Positions 34,885 through 46,392 of a DNA stretch of 64,000 nt are shown in pieces. Below the pieces are notes generated by a model. That model did not search any database. It saw only the letters and a program-made list of their open reading frames with translations, and was not told the DNA's origin. The translations under genes were made by a program, and so were the position numbers. Source of the stretch: Sinotaia quadrata (Eukaryota; Mollusca; Gastropoda; Architaenioglossa; Viviparidae); contig CM054182.1 in assembly GCA_028829895.1 (NCBI GenBank), forward strand, positions 30,660,379-30,724,378. Reading direction: 5' to 3'. Each line of letters starts with the position of its first letter. Within the stretch, counting starts at the first letter, position 1.

Positions 34885-35460
34885 TTATAATGGCAAGGTG
34901 TCTGTCACAGTGTGTAAGTGTAAGGAATACACTGCACTCCATTGATGTATGGTGGCAAGGTATGATGACTATATCAAGCAATTTCTGGTTAAAGGAAATT
35001 ACTACAATAGTTGTTCTGCTTGATGGAGCTAATATGGCGATGGAGCACCAGTTAGCCTCGAGAGAATAGCAGTGAATCAGTGTTCTACAACATGAGGAAG
35101 AAAACACCAGGAACTGACGTGAACAATAACTTGTGACTTTGTTACAAAAAAAATGTGAAAGACTATTGAGACAGCGCCTAAACCAGGATATGTAGAAACG
35201 ATTATTGCTTTTCTCTAATAACTCCATTTCTGTTCTTATCCTGCGATTTGTATTGACACTAATCTATTGAATTGTGTGTTAAGATATAAGACTTAAAGAT
35301 ATTAAAATTACTTTAATCATGCTTTTGTGGAAATATAGATGTCAAGTAATCTTTTTCATTGTATTTGTTATATGTATATTTGGTTGTTGATTTAACAAAT
35401 TTATTGACCTTCTTACACATATTGATAACCTTATGTTGGAGAAGAAAGTGGGTGGATGGG
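34885..35460. repeat. Dispersed repeat family R2, copy A
   Basis: Closely related to 50945-51735. Shared blocks include GTGTAAGTGTAAGGAAT, GCAGTGAATCAGTGTTCTAC, TTGTATTGACACTAATCTAT and GATAACCTTATGTTGGAGAA, in the same order. Both copies are in + orientation. No intact coding frame; probably part of a retroelement. Confidence 0.85.
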
Positions 35461-35660
35461 GGCTCACTAAATATAGATTAAAGACGGATTTGTCTTCTCC
35501 TTTAGTAAGAAGTTTTCCATCTACGGAAATATTGTGTGACAGTAAATGTTTTCTTTAATGTTGTGGAAGAGAAAAATCGTTTACAGTGCTCGATGAGGGG
35601 TGTCTGCTGCGGAATTATTAATAACATAAATTAAGATTCTCATCATTAGTTATAGATGAT

Positions 35661-35662
35661 TA

Positions 35663-35704
<42 letters not shown>

Positions 35705-35820
35705 CCTCTTTCCACGACTTCTGTTTGACTTGTCGGTTGTGATCCAAGGTCTCGGAATCTTACCAAGATTCTGGGAGATCCAAGGTTTTACGGAGGATGT
35801 GGATTATTATTATTATTATT
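35661..35820 (-). mobile_element. Probable LINE 3'-tail fragment within (ATT)n
   Basis: A unique block of about 100 bp (35702-35802) lies between (ATT)n at 35661-35700 and a second ATT run at 35803-35820. On the minus strand it would end in (AAT)n, the usual tail of RTE-like LINEs. The block has an internal inverted repeat around CTTGG/CCAAG. The family assignment is an inference. Confidence 0.4.
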
Positions 35821-36519
35821 AACCATTATCTAGGTGGCCTTAGCGTCACAGAAATGTAAAAAAATCGGAATTAGGATACAGAGGTAAAGTTTCAAAAGCT
35901 TAAGAAATAGCCGCTAGTACACAAGCACGGAATAAAGACGTGCATTCAGAAGATTCACTAATAATAATGTAACGCATCAAGATAGTTATTTTTTGTTTTT
36001 GCTAAATTTTGCTTAATTTTAATATTTATTTATTCTTTTTTACCATTATGTCATTTTATTCTTCGTGTTGTACAGAGTTGCAGTATTATCGATGACAAAG
36101 CAAGAAAAGTTTTCTTCATCTAGCAGGGAAAGTTATACTTAGAATACAACGTTTGAAAAAAAGAATGATATTAACTTTAAAATGCATCACAAAAGAAAAC
36201 AACATCAAACAAAAATGTCACGAAATATTCTGTAGAATTTTTTTCATTTGCTGTGAGAATATTCTGTTGATGTTGACTCAAAAGGGAGTTAAATCCATTC
36301 TTTCTTCTTTTCTTCCCCCCCCCCACCCGACTTTGAGAAAACAAGTTACAGATTTCAAATGCAGACAGATGAATCTATTTATGTCAACTTTGCCATTTTA
36401 ATTGCAAAAAGCCGTACGCTTGTTGAAAACAAACCCACTAATTAATCGTATTAGGAAAACACAGCAAGTCCTTGTACAATCTTTCGCGCATGCACAAGTG
36501 TATGCACATTAACATTTCA

Positions 36520-36677
36520 TTATCTCAAAGACACAAACACACGTATGCACTCACACATAAACACAAACACCCACATAGGTACGCACTCTTACACACAAAT
36601 ACAAACACCCACACAGGTACGCACTCTCAAATACACACATTTATGTACGCACTCACACACGCATGAACTTTCTCGTT

Positions 36678-36711
<34 letters not shown>

Positions 36712-36715
36712 GATA
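36520..36715. repeat. CA-rich degenerate repeat
   Basis: Irregular ACACAAACAC/CGCACTC units ending in pure CA (about 36679-36702) then TATA. Confidence 0.85.
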
Positions 36716-37510
36716 TAGATACACAATCGTGCGTGCCTACCTAATCTTTATTCAATTTAAATTTTATCTCTCATTATATTTGTTATCGCATGTGTGTGTG
36801 AGTGTGCGTTTTTATGTATCTGTGTGTGCGTGGTTATAATAATGGTCAGCTATCAGTGACGTACAAAGTTTTCAGCAACTCGACCAGCTTATTCATCTGC
36901 AAATAGAATATGCGTGCAAACGTTTTTGTTAAAAATCTCCTGTTTGGGCCCAACAGTGTTCTCCCACCCACCCCACCTCCGTGCTATTGGTGATATATCG
37001 TTCAATATCTGTACTAAAGATGTGCTTGTTAGAGAAGGTTTTGGGTGGGGTCATATGTGACCTTGTAGTTTCCACATATTTATTTTTTTAAAATTTAAAC
37101 AATACATAATTATTTTTGTTAAATTTAAACAATCCTTTTTACGTTCACCAAGACGCGTCATCTTGTCTTGAGCGACCGCAATGATGCTAACTTTTTTAGA
37201 CTTGCGTCTTTTTTTTGTTTTTGGTGTGTTTCTCGAGTTATAAGTGACGTGTACCTATTGTGCTAAGCATTTCTTGTCATTCCATTTGAAATTTAGGGCA
37301 AAAAGTTTTGTTCTTTATATAGACTCGGCACCTGAGGCGTGCACCATTTTATGCACAATCTGTGACGTTTTGCTGTAAGATGGGCCAGGTTTTGATTCTC
37401 AGGGCCGCATGTAAACTTAGACTAATCCCCCAAAACACACCTTCTGGATGGCCACACGTGTTGAAAGAGGGAATATAGATATTGTAGAAAAGAAGAGTGA
37501 TAGTCTAGAA

Positions 37511-37708
37511 CAGGGGTAACCAACACGGTGCCCGCGAGCACCAGGTCGCCCGCAAAGACCACATGAGTCGCCCGCAGGCCTTTTCTAAGTCTTCACATTA
37601 TTAATAATGTATAAAGGCAAACTAGAAGAGTGTATCAAACTGGTAGCCCTTCGTATGACTCAGTACCCATGAAGTAGCTCTCAGTATCAAAAAGGTTGGT
37701 GACCCCTT
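37511..37708. mobile_element. hAT-type MITE, 198 bp, with 8-bp target duplication
   Basis: Terminal inverted repeats CAGGGGTAACCAAC and (reverse complement of the end) AAGGGGTCACCAAC match at 12 of 14 positions. The flanking 8-mer GTCTAGAA is identical on both sides (37503-37510, 37709-37716). No transposase; inside are GCCCGCGAGC and similar GC blocks. Confidence 0.93.
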
Positions 37709-38493
37709 GTCTAGAAGATAGATCTGAGCCCCCTGCTACGTACCACCAGGTACATTAATTAAATACATGACAGACTACAAAATATAAGTGAGTCACGCCA
37801 ACATGAGTGGTCTAAGTATCAATATTGAAATATATATAAGAGAAAATAAGACAGCATGGTTATATGTAATGAATAGTTTGATATTTATAATTAAAGTCAT
37901 AAATGTATATCGTTCATAATCATGACCGTGTAGTGTCATAAGAGAAAGTTTGTTTGAGTCCTATGACACCATTGTGTTATTTGAGTCTTGTTTGTAGGAG
38001 CGAACTGATAAGCGAGTTTATGAGTGAACTCTGAGATTAATCTAAGAGAAGCTGTACAGCTGTTGGTTTTATAGTCACTAAGATATTGTCATCTTAGCAT
38101 CCTGGTGGTGCTGTAACAGATGTGCACATGATCTCTGACCCGTGGGTCATTCCACTCTGGGATTGCTTCTTGGCTCAGCACTCATCGGAAGCCAACATCG
38201 GAATACGGTGCCAGTTTGTCAGTAAAAGCACAAGGGCTAAAATTTTGTCCACATGTGATCTCTGACAGAACACTCTTACCTACATGGTCATCATCCAATC
38301 TAATATCATAAGTGAAATGTTTAGCAATATGAAATAGGGTTAAGGTTACAAATAAACACAGATGTAGTGTTTAGTTAAACAAGCAAAACCACATTCCTTT
38401 GGCAGTAATATACAGAGGATGGTTTCCTGCTGTGTCGGTAGCCAGTGATAAGCTGCTATACAAAGAAAGAGAAAGGTTTGAAAGAGAGAAATG

Positions 38494-38495
38494 CT

Positions 38496-38563
<68 letters not shown>
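38494..38563. repeat. Compound (TG)n(AG)n microsatellite
   Basis: TG run passing into about 46 bases of GA, then GA-rich degenerate sequence to about 38640. Confidence 0.97.
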
Positions 38564-38565
<2 letters not shown>

Positions 38566-38974
38566 GAAGAAAGAGAGAGAGAGTCGAAGAAAGAGAAAGG
38601 TTTGAAAGAGACAGAGAAATGCTTGAGAGAGAAGAAGGGATGGTGGACGGTTAGAAATAACAAAACTCTAGAAAAGAAAATTCATTCAAACTGCTACTCG
38701 AAAGTAAGAGACAAGAAAGAGAGAACGAAGGATTGGAACAAGAAAGTACCTAACGGGAGCAATGTTAGAAGACGTAAGGCATATCCTACGGGTGACTCTG
38801 GAGACGGTGGAATCCAAGCACATTACCGAAAGAATTCCAACCATACGCTTACCTAATGGTCCAGCACATATTAGCTCACCAATATATGTACCTGACCCAG
38901 GGGTGGGCTACAACTTAAAACATCGTTAATGGCAATTGTATCACTGCTTGGTCATGCGAAACAGCCTCAGAGCC

Positions 38975-39197
38975 GTCGATACAACATCGCTTTCCTTGTT
39001 ATTTTGCCATTATTGCTGTGGTAAAAATGCTTCTAGATTTAGTTTGATGTCGTTACAACATCGCTTTCCTTGTTATTTTGTCATTATAACTGTGGTACAA
39101 AGTGCTTCAATATTTAGTTTGATGTCGTTACAACATCGCTTTCCTTGTTATTTTGCCATTATTACTGTGGTAAAAATGCTTCTATATTTAGTTTGAT
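38975..39197. repeat. 74-75-bp tandem repeat, 3 copies
   Basis: Copies start at 38975, 39049 and 39124, each with ACAACATCGCTTTCCTTGTT and TTTAGTTTGATGTCG. The + strand open frame over it is an artefact. Confidence 0.93.
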
Positions 39198-39759
39198 GTC
39201 GGCCACTGCTAAACACGTTCGCTGGTGTGTTTTATCTAGTACGATCACGTGATTTGTTTTGCTGAGTGCGGATGCTTGTAGCTGAAGAGGATGTATTAAT
39301 AGGCTAACGATATATCTTTTTCTTTTTTTACTTGTAGGACAAATGTAAAACTTACAAAGAAGAGCTTAGTGAAGTTATAGGCGTTCCTCGCGTGTTGATG
39401 TACTGCCAACATCTTAAAAATTTTAAATATTCAAACATTTTTTTGGTACTGCGCGCGAGGGCAAATAGTATATCCATATACAGTGGTGTCCTACGCCAAA
39501 GACTGATTTAGTAATTACTTTTTGTTCAGAGAGTTTCGGGTTCGAGTAGTTGATGGACAGCTGATCTCCGTTGTCTTAACGGTTTCATTCAGTTCACTTT
39601 TTACTTTGAATGTATCTTGTTAAACTTGCTATTCATTTTTTTTCCACTTTAATTCACCGTTTACAAGAATGACATCTTATCCCCACCCCCATCCCCATCG
39701 ATCACCTAATTTTCACTCTCACTAAGGTCAGACTGACATAGTATCGCCACAGCACAATC

Positions 39760-40060
39760 GGTATAGGCATCCAGTCTGCATGTCTCTGTATTAATATCTA
39801 CAGGCATCCAGTCTGCATGTCTCTGTATTAATATCTATAGACATCCAGTCTGCATGTCTCTGTATTAATATCTATAGGCATCCTGATTGCCTGTCTCTGT
39901 AATAATGTATATAGGAATCCATTTCTCTGCAATAATGTGTGTAGGCATTCAGCTATAGGCATTCTGAATGTCTCTGCAATAATGCCTATAATCATCCGGT
40001 CCGTATTTCTCTGCAATAATGTCTCTCTCGTCCAGTCTGCATGTCCCTTCAATAAGTCTC
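39760..40060. repeat. About 38-bp degenerate minisatellite, about 7 copies
   Basis: Units GGCATCCAGTCTGCATGTCT plus CTGTATTAATATCTATA; the first three are close, later ones diverged. A two-copy repeat with GGTAGATGGTTTAAGATGA follows at about 40168-40270. Confidence 0.88.
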
Positions 40061-40710
40061 TGACTTACTGAATGCAGTAGTTCTGGCCATAAAGGATTTT
40101 CTTTCCTCCATGTTGGACGGACACTGAGAAGTGGGAATCGATTCAGGTGTAATTTTTCACTCCTGATGTTTGGTAGATAGTTTAAGATGACTAATGATTT
40201 TTGCCTGTATTCACGACTGGTGTTTGGTAGATGGTTTAAGATGAGAAAGACTAATGATTTTGCCTGTATTCCCGACTGCTTTAGAAATACATGGTGCTGA
40301 ATAAAGAAACGCTATCCATGGGTAATGGACATTTATTAGTAAATTATAACATTGAGTATTGAATATGTTGGCTATTACACTGTGCACAGAAATATATTCA
40401 ATATCCAAGATATTTCTCAATTTTCATTTGATATTTCAATAATAATAATTTCAATAATGTGTGCATACATTATGTATGGGTTGTGATTCTTTTGAAAACC
40501 CTGTATTTTGGAAAATATCCTCACATTTCTAGTTAGAAACTCTCACACTGGTCATTAGGGTGCTTAGTTGATTGATAAGTTTTAAAATTTTGTTTATTCG
40601 TTTACTTTGTAAATATTTCTGTGTACAATATTTTATTTTGTCTGTTATTGTCAAAATAATGTGTGTAGGTGTGTATGTGTATGAGAGATAGTGTGTAATT
40701 ATTTTTTTAA

Positions 40711-40769
40711 TGACGTCAGACAATGTTGATGAGTCTTGTTGATGTCACTGTAAATCAATCGTGACGTCA
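40711..40769. promoter_or_regulatory. Two perfect CRE palindromes (TGACGTCA)
   Basis: TGACGTCA at 40711-40718 and 40762-40769, 51 bp apart start to start. The full palindrome is the high-affinity CREB/ATF site. The link to any promoter is unknown. Confidence 0.4.
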
Positions 40770-40963
40770 ATCGATTTTCCTTGGGCAGAATCGCAGTGAT
40801 GCTGTGATGGTGTCAGTTTGCTCTGTAGGGATTCCTTACAGGCAATGCCAGAAGACTGATTCACCTCCCCTTTTGAACAATACCACTTCCGTTTGGTCAA
40901 CGCGGGCTTGTCTTTTCAGTGCACAAAAGGGCTTGAAATTTATCTTGATAATTAAAGAAGAAA

Positions 40964-40965
<2 letters not shown>

Positions 40966-41043
<78 letters not shown>
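40966..41043. repeat. (CT)n microsatellite, about 78 bp
   Basis: Uninterrupted CT run; the long serine/leucine open frame through it is not a gene. Confidence 0.97.
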
Positions 41044-41046
<3 letters not shown>

Positions 41047-41056
41047 GCTCGTCTTT

Positions 41057-41343
41057 CCCCAGAAGCCACATCAGACTTTTATCTTCACGATATTCTCAGT
41101 CTTGGGTTGCTTCTGGGGGAACCCCACAGCCTCGAGGTGCGTCTGAAGTGGAGGGCAGGAGGGCAGGAGGGCTGGCAGAAAGGTATTAAACAGGTAGCAG
41201 CAGTTTGGTGCACACCCTCAACCACCCTCTTTCGATTGGTCTTGACAGCCGATATTGTTGTTGTTGTTCCGCTCAAATTCATCCCAGAAGCCGCAATAGA
41301 TCTTCCATCTTCACGATGTTCTTGGTCTTGGTTTGCTTCTGGG
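41057..41343. repeat. Pair of related ~62-bp hairpin-capable units
   Basis: Unit 1 (41057-41118) is bounded by CCCCAGAAGC and its exact reverse complement GCTTCTGGGG. Unit 2 (41283-41343) has CCCAGAAGC and GCTTCTGGG. Both contain ATCTTCACGAT followed by TTCT and GTCTTGG. They lie in the same orientation, 226 bp apart. Confidence 0.85.
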
Positions 41344-41353
41344 GGATTTTTTG

Positions 41354-41405
41354 GCCAATCATTGCTGGTCTTATATACACTCTCGTTTACTGCGATTGGT
41401 CAATG
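41354..41405 (+). promoter_or_regulatory. CCAAT and TATATA cluster
   Basis: GGCCAATCA at about 41353-41361 is followed by TTATATA near 41371-41377, with an inverted CCAAT (GATTGGT) at 41395-41401. Core-promoter-like spacing, but no gene is evident downstream. Confidence 0.2.
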
Positions 41406-42009
41406 TGATGTCCAGGGAATTATCTTTGAATTCCAAGATTTCTTGTTCAAACGGAAGCGCTCTTTCAGCTTCCCTTACCGACCTTAATGTTTGTACTTCA
41501 GGTTCGTTCAAGATAGTTCTTCTACTCAGGTTTATCTCGGGGACATTGCCGATTTATTATAAAATGGAAAGAAAGAAAATGTTGTAGCGAATTATTTCAG
41601 GTCTGCTTGGACTAATAAGACTCTCACTTTAGATACACCTGTTTGCCAACTCAAGGTTCCTATATTGCACAGTTCTGCTAGTCTCTAGTACTGCTTTTTA
41701 CAAGAACCATATAACAACAAAATATTAATGTTAACAATGTACCGAAAGAAGCATCAATTAAAGTGTGTTTGTTTTTGTTATTTTTCTAAATGGTTGAAAT
41801 AAGGTAAAGTGACCTTGAACTGCAAATGAAATAACTTTATGTCTGTGTATAAGTCAGTTCAGCTTGAACTTTTAAGCTTTTCTTCGTGGTGTGAACTGTT
41901 CCTTTAGAAAAGTCATGATTCAAATTACTAATGGAGCGTTTACACTAGTCAGCAGACCAAACAAGTCATTCTGTTTGGAAATTGCACTACGTTTTCGATT
42001 GTATCCAAT

Positions 42010-42380
42010 ATAGAAAGTTATAGTGATCTCGTATTAGGCTATAATTTGTGCAAGGTTATTGTGACCTTGTATTAATCTGTAGTTTGTGCAAGGTTATTTA
42101 GACCTCGTATTAATTTGCAATGTGTGCGATCTGAATATGACCTTGCATAAATCTGCGCTTTGTACAAGACTATTGTGACCGCGTATTAAAACTGTACAGT
42201 GTACTAAGAGGCCTCGCATTAATTTGCACTTTGTAGAAGGTTAACCTTGCATTAATCTGCATTATTGCACATATATAGCGACCTCGCATTAATCAGTATA
42301 TTGTACAAAGTTATTCTGATCTCGCATTAACCAGCACTATGTACAAGATCACTGTGACCTCATTAATCTGCACTAGACAC
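42010..42380. repeat. About 38-bp degenerate minisatellite, about 9 copies
   Basis: Units loosely TGTGACCTCGCATTAATCTG plus CACTTTGTACAAGGTTAT. Old and diverged. Confidence 0.82.
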
Positions 42381-42724
42381 TAATTCAGTCTGAGCGTGAG
42401 ATGGAACTCAGAACACTGTTAGTATTTCCTTTTTACATTTGTACTATGGAACACATTGCAGCGAACACGAATTTAGACTTGAACAGCTCGAGTTTAGAGC
42501 GTGTGCGTGGGTGTTTTTTGAGAGACAGAGAAGGTGAGGCAGACTTTCGTAAGATCAGGCCGACCGGATGAAGTAGCCGAGGGCTGTTTTCAATAATATT
42601 TGAAACGTTGTAATGGCAGTAAACAGTTGGGGGGAAAGATGACATAATGAAGCTTCCTGTTATAAATCGCTGTAGGGTAGTGACAACATTGATTTTTTTT
42701 TGTTGTTGCTGCGACAATAATTTG

Positions 42725-42770
42725 TGTGGTGTGTGTGTGTGTGTGTGTCTGTGTCTGTGTCTGTGTGTGC
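42725..42770. repeat. (TG)n microsatellite with TC interruptions
   Basis: TG run followed by TGTCTGTGTCTGTG; a GTCT/ATCT run is nearby (42797-42836). Confidence 0.92.
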
Positions 42771-43299
42771 TGCACTATGCATTAGCTATCCATCCATCTG
42801 TCTGTCTTTCTGACATATCTATCTATCTATCTATCTTTTTGATCAATCTGTAACCCACTGCATGTTGCATATTTCAAAAAGCAGATAAATTTTCACTGTT
42901 TGAAGACAGTCATCAGGGAGCTAACTCTGGACGATTAAAATCTGTAATCGTGCGAAATTAAAATAGTTTTTTAAAAAAATATTTTCGCCGTGGAAAGTAG
43001 CTTTGCAGAATTGGCCTTTGTGCACGAAGCAGACCGATTACGGGACATAATTGCGCACAGCAAATTCTCGTGATATTTATTATTGCTATTATTTATTTTT
43101 AACTCTCGAGTTCTAGCAGCGAAAAACAAGTTGGCGATAACGAAAATAGAACAAACAAGTGCGCCGTAATCTACCTTCGTCTCTAGAACAGTTTCTATTT
43201 TCGTCAGGTCGTCATGTTATCGGCTTCTCCGATAGCTCACAGTGAGCCAATTAATTATTATTTTCGAAGTGCTTCATACAGTAACTTATCATTATTTTT

Positions 43300-43860
43300 A
43301 TTCAATAATGTGACGTATAAAAGTGCTCAGTCTATCAGTTATTATTATTCACTAATGTGACACATGTGTTCAGTCAGTGATTTATTATTATTCAATAATG
43401 TAACGTGCAAGAGTGCTCAGTCAGTGATTATTATTTACTAATGTGATGTATAGGAGTGCTCAGTCTGTCATTTATTATAATAATATAATTGTATTTAATA
43501 ATGTGACGAGTAAGAAATCTCATTCATTGGTTATTAGCATTCAATAATGTGAAATATAAGAGTGCTAAGTCAATCAATTAGTATTAATGAAGAAAGTGAC
43601 GTATAAGAGTGCTAAGTCAATCAATTAGTATTAATGAAGAAAGTGACGTATAAGAGTGCTAAGTCAATCAATTAGTATTAATGAGTAATGTGACGTATAA
43701 TAGTGCTAAGTCAATCAATTAGTATTAATGAAGAAAGTGACGTATAAGAGTTTTCAGTTAGTCGGTGATTATTATTTAATAATGTGATGTATAAAGGGCT
43801 CAGTCAGTCAGTCAATTAGCATTATTCAGTAATGTGACGTATAAGAGTGTTCAGTCTTAA
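43300..43860. repeat. About 45-bp minisatellite with repeated TGACGTATAA
   Basis: About 11 units of AATGTGACGTATAAGAGTGC plus TCAGTCAGTCA-type sequence. The best-preserved copies (43575-43745) have a 47-bp period. Confidence 0.9.
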
Positions 43861-43915
43861 AGAGCTCCAAGTTCTTTACATATACCAAGTAAATATATAG
43901 TGGCACACAGCTCTT
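43857..43915. repeat. Dispersed single copy of the 57-bp unit found at 45186
   Basis: AAAGAGCTCCAAGTTCTTTA continuing to GTGGCACACAGCTCTT closely matches the tandem unit at 45186-45356. Confidence 0.85.
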
Positions 43916-45185
43916 TGTCACCGCTGTACCCTGGGATGATGTTGTAATAATGAATTATATCAAATATGTGTAATTAGTTATGATACAAGACGTCTACAAG
44001 TGTCGATGCAAAGTATGGGTCACTGGTTAGATATGTATGTATACCTGCCACTGTACTGCTGATATACTGGTACATCACCAAGTTTGGCTCCGTCCCACTC
44101 AGATCTCGCTGTGAAGCAATGTTTATGAATAAATATATATATGACGATTATAAATACACGAATAGAGGACAAGACGTAATCATTAGATTATCACTTCAGA
44201 CTATGAAAACAAATGATAGAAATTGTGTGTTTTCAGCTGCTTGTTTTTGTAGCTGACTGCCTTGGTAGCTGGTATAAGCTCTCTGTTTTAATGTGATTTT
44301 GTCCCTGGCTTGATTGAGAGTTCTGATCTACATGAGACTGTGTCATATTCAAGTCTACACTACTGTGACGTCATTCCAGGCATAAGCTAAGTCCCCCATC
44401 AAAAGTGACTCCAGTGTAGCAAAATTGCCCTTGATGACTTTGTACCTATAATTTTTATCTTGTTAACTTTTATTTATTAAATTTCTTGTTATTATTAAAA
44501 AAAAACCTTGAAACACAAACAATTGCAAAGCCTAAGTGTCCAGTCAATTGCTCTATTAATAAATACTAAGTTTGGCATAAGCCTCTGAAAGAAAGAAATG
44601 TTAGCATGTTCAAAATAAAACATAGCATATAGCATCCTAATAAAACCTCACCATTCATACAATACAAAGACGTTTACCTTATGCAGCCAAGGGTTTTGCT
44701 CTCATATATGCCATCCAAAGACAAATTTTAGAAACGAGTAGTGATAAAATTTCGCTAATGCCCTTTTATCACCCTTGGAATCACACCTGCTTCTGTTAGA
44801 CACGCTTTCGATCTGACCAATTACTTAGCGCTAATACGGATTATGCCTTCTAACAGCTTCTAAACGCACGCGCCCATCTAGATAACAACGCTTTCCATTG
44901 TATACCAAAACACACACACGCACCGCCAAAAAATAATCTCTAGCTAGCTTATTGGCCATTGACCACACAACTTAAACAACAAACACTCGATCACCTATCT
45001 GCCGCAAACATCAAACACTGGTCAATAAATCTACCACCATGCATGACTCATTCCTTCAGGACCCCACTTCTAAACCAACATGACGCAATATGCACACATC
45101 ATTCAAATTACAATAACATTCAATTTAAATGCAACAATGAAAATTTATATAAAATATATGGGAAAATTCCCCGTCATACAACACT

Positions 45186-45356
45186 CTTATAGAGCTTCAA
45201 GTTCTTTACATATCCCAGGTAAATATACAGTGGCACACAGCTCTTATAGAGCTTCAAGTTCTTTACATATCCCAGGTAAATATACAGTGGCACACAGCTC
45301 TTATAGAGCTTCAAGTTCTTTACATATCCCAGGTAAATATACAGTGGCACACAGCT
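45186..45356. repeat. 57-bp tandem repeat, 3 identical copies
   Basis: Units CTTATAGAGCTTCAAGTTCT through GTGGCACACAGCT. The length is divisible by 3, giving a spurious repeated + strand frame. Confidence 0.95.
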
Positions 45357-45589
45357 CTTACACTCTTAGTGAACTTAACATATTTTTAAAAAATTGTATG
45401 GCGACTATGTACGCACGTAAAAAAGACTACTAAATACTTTGATGTCTCTAAACATCTGTGTATGTTTGGTGCCTGACGTGGACACATTTCACAAGACTTC
45501 AAAATGGTGCGCAGCTGCAAGACACTCAAATGGAGCTAAAAAAAAAAAAAAAAAAAACATGTCATCCAATCCGTTGCTTGTATCTTCAT

Positions 45590-46130
45590 AAGGGGTGGGT
45601 GGGGGAATAATTTGGACTATCCGTTTATCATGTATAGACCTGGAAAGACCATCAGAGTTTTCAACACTATTTCCCTCTTTCACCTGAAACAGACTTCTCT
45701 CTTGCCTTTCTCTTTCACTTCCCCCCTGAAACAAACTTCTCTCTTGCCTTTCTCTTTCACTTCCGCCCTGAAACAAACTTCTCTCTTGCCTTTCTCTTTC
45801 AACTTTAGTTTGAAGTTCCGTTAATCTGATCTCTTTTTCTAGGCGTAACTTTTCTATTTCCAAATGATTTTTTTCTCTTTTTTCTTTTTCTTCAGCTAAA
45901 CTCAGCTAACCTTTCTTTTCTTTTTCTTTGGCCAACTTTTTTTTTTCGTTTAATTTGGCTAACCTTTCTGTTTCATTTTCTTCAGCTAACATTTCTTCTG
46001 CTATTCTCATCCTTTCTTCCTCTTGCCAAATCTTTCTTTCCCATTCTACAAATTTATTAATTTATTCATCTTTGTCACTTCTTTGTACCACTCTTTCCTC
46101 AAATCTGTGTCATTTCAGAAGCCTTGTTCT
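45590..46130 (-). pseudogene. Decayed gag-like retroelement fragment
   Basis: The minus strand reads as a strongly charged Glu/Lys/Arg-rich coiled coil through about 46083-45700. This composition is common near the N terminus of gag-type proteins of Ty3/Gypsy-like elements. It has at least one frameshift (around 45890-45910) and an internal 42-bp triplication (about 45660-45800). No protease, reverse transcriptase or integrase is seen nearby. A TGGTGCC motif upstream on the same strand (about 46671-46677) could be a degenerate primer-binding site. Alternative: any charged coiled-coil exon or low-complexity sequence. Confidence 0.35.
45660..45800. repeat. 42-bp tandem repeat, 3 copies
   Basis: Units GAAACAAACTTCTCTCTTGC plus CTTTCTCTTTCACTTCC, inside the gag-like fragment; recent expansion of part of the coding remnant. 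Confidence 0.92.
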
Positions 46131-46165
46131 TAAAACTACAACCCTTTAGAAGGAAGTAGGTATCT

Positions 46166-46392
46166 TATCTTACAAACGATTTTAACACTTTCACTTTAAC
46201 ACAATCCATGAAATCACTCACGTACAAAGATTTTAACACTTTCACACACAATAAATAATCTCCATGAAATCACTCACGTACAAAGATTTTAACACTTTCA
46301 CACACAATAAACAATCTCCATGAAATCACTCAGGTACAAAGATTTTAACACTTTCACACACAATAAACAGTCTCCATGAAATCACTCACGTA
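46166..46392. repeat. 56-bp tandem repeat, about 4 copies
   Basis: GAAATCACTCACGTAC recurs at 46210, 46266, 46322 and 46378 with ATTTTAACACTTTCACACAC between. Lies just upstream (minus sense) of the gag-like fragment. Confidence 0.95.

Noticed and set aside
34820..35227. 135-codon minus-strand frame
   Set aside because: Lies inside dispersed repeat R2; copy B is broken in the same frame and no domain is recognised.
40804..41487. 227-codon + strand frame
   Set aside because: Runs through a 78-bp CT microsatellite and hairpin units; no recognisable domain or splice support.
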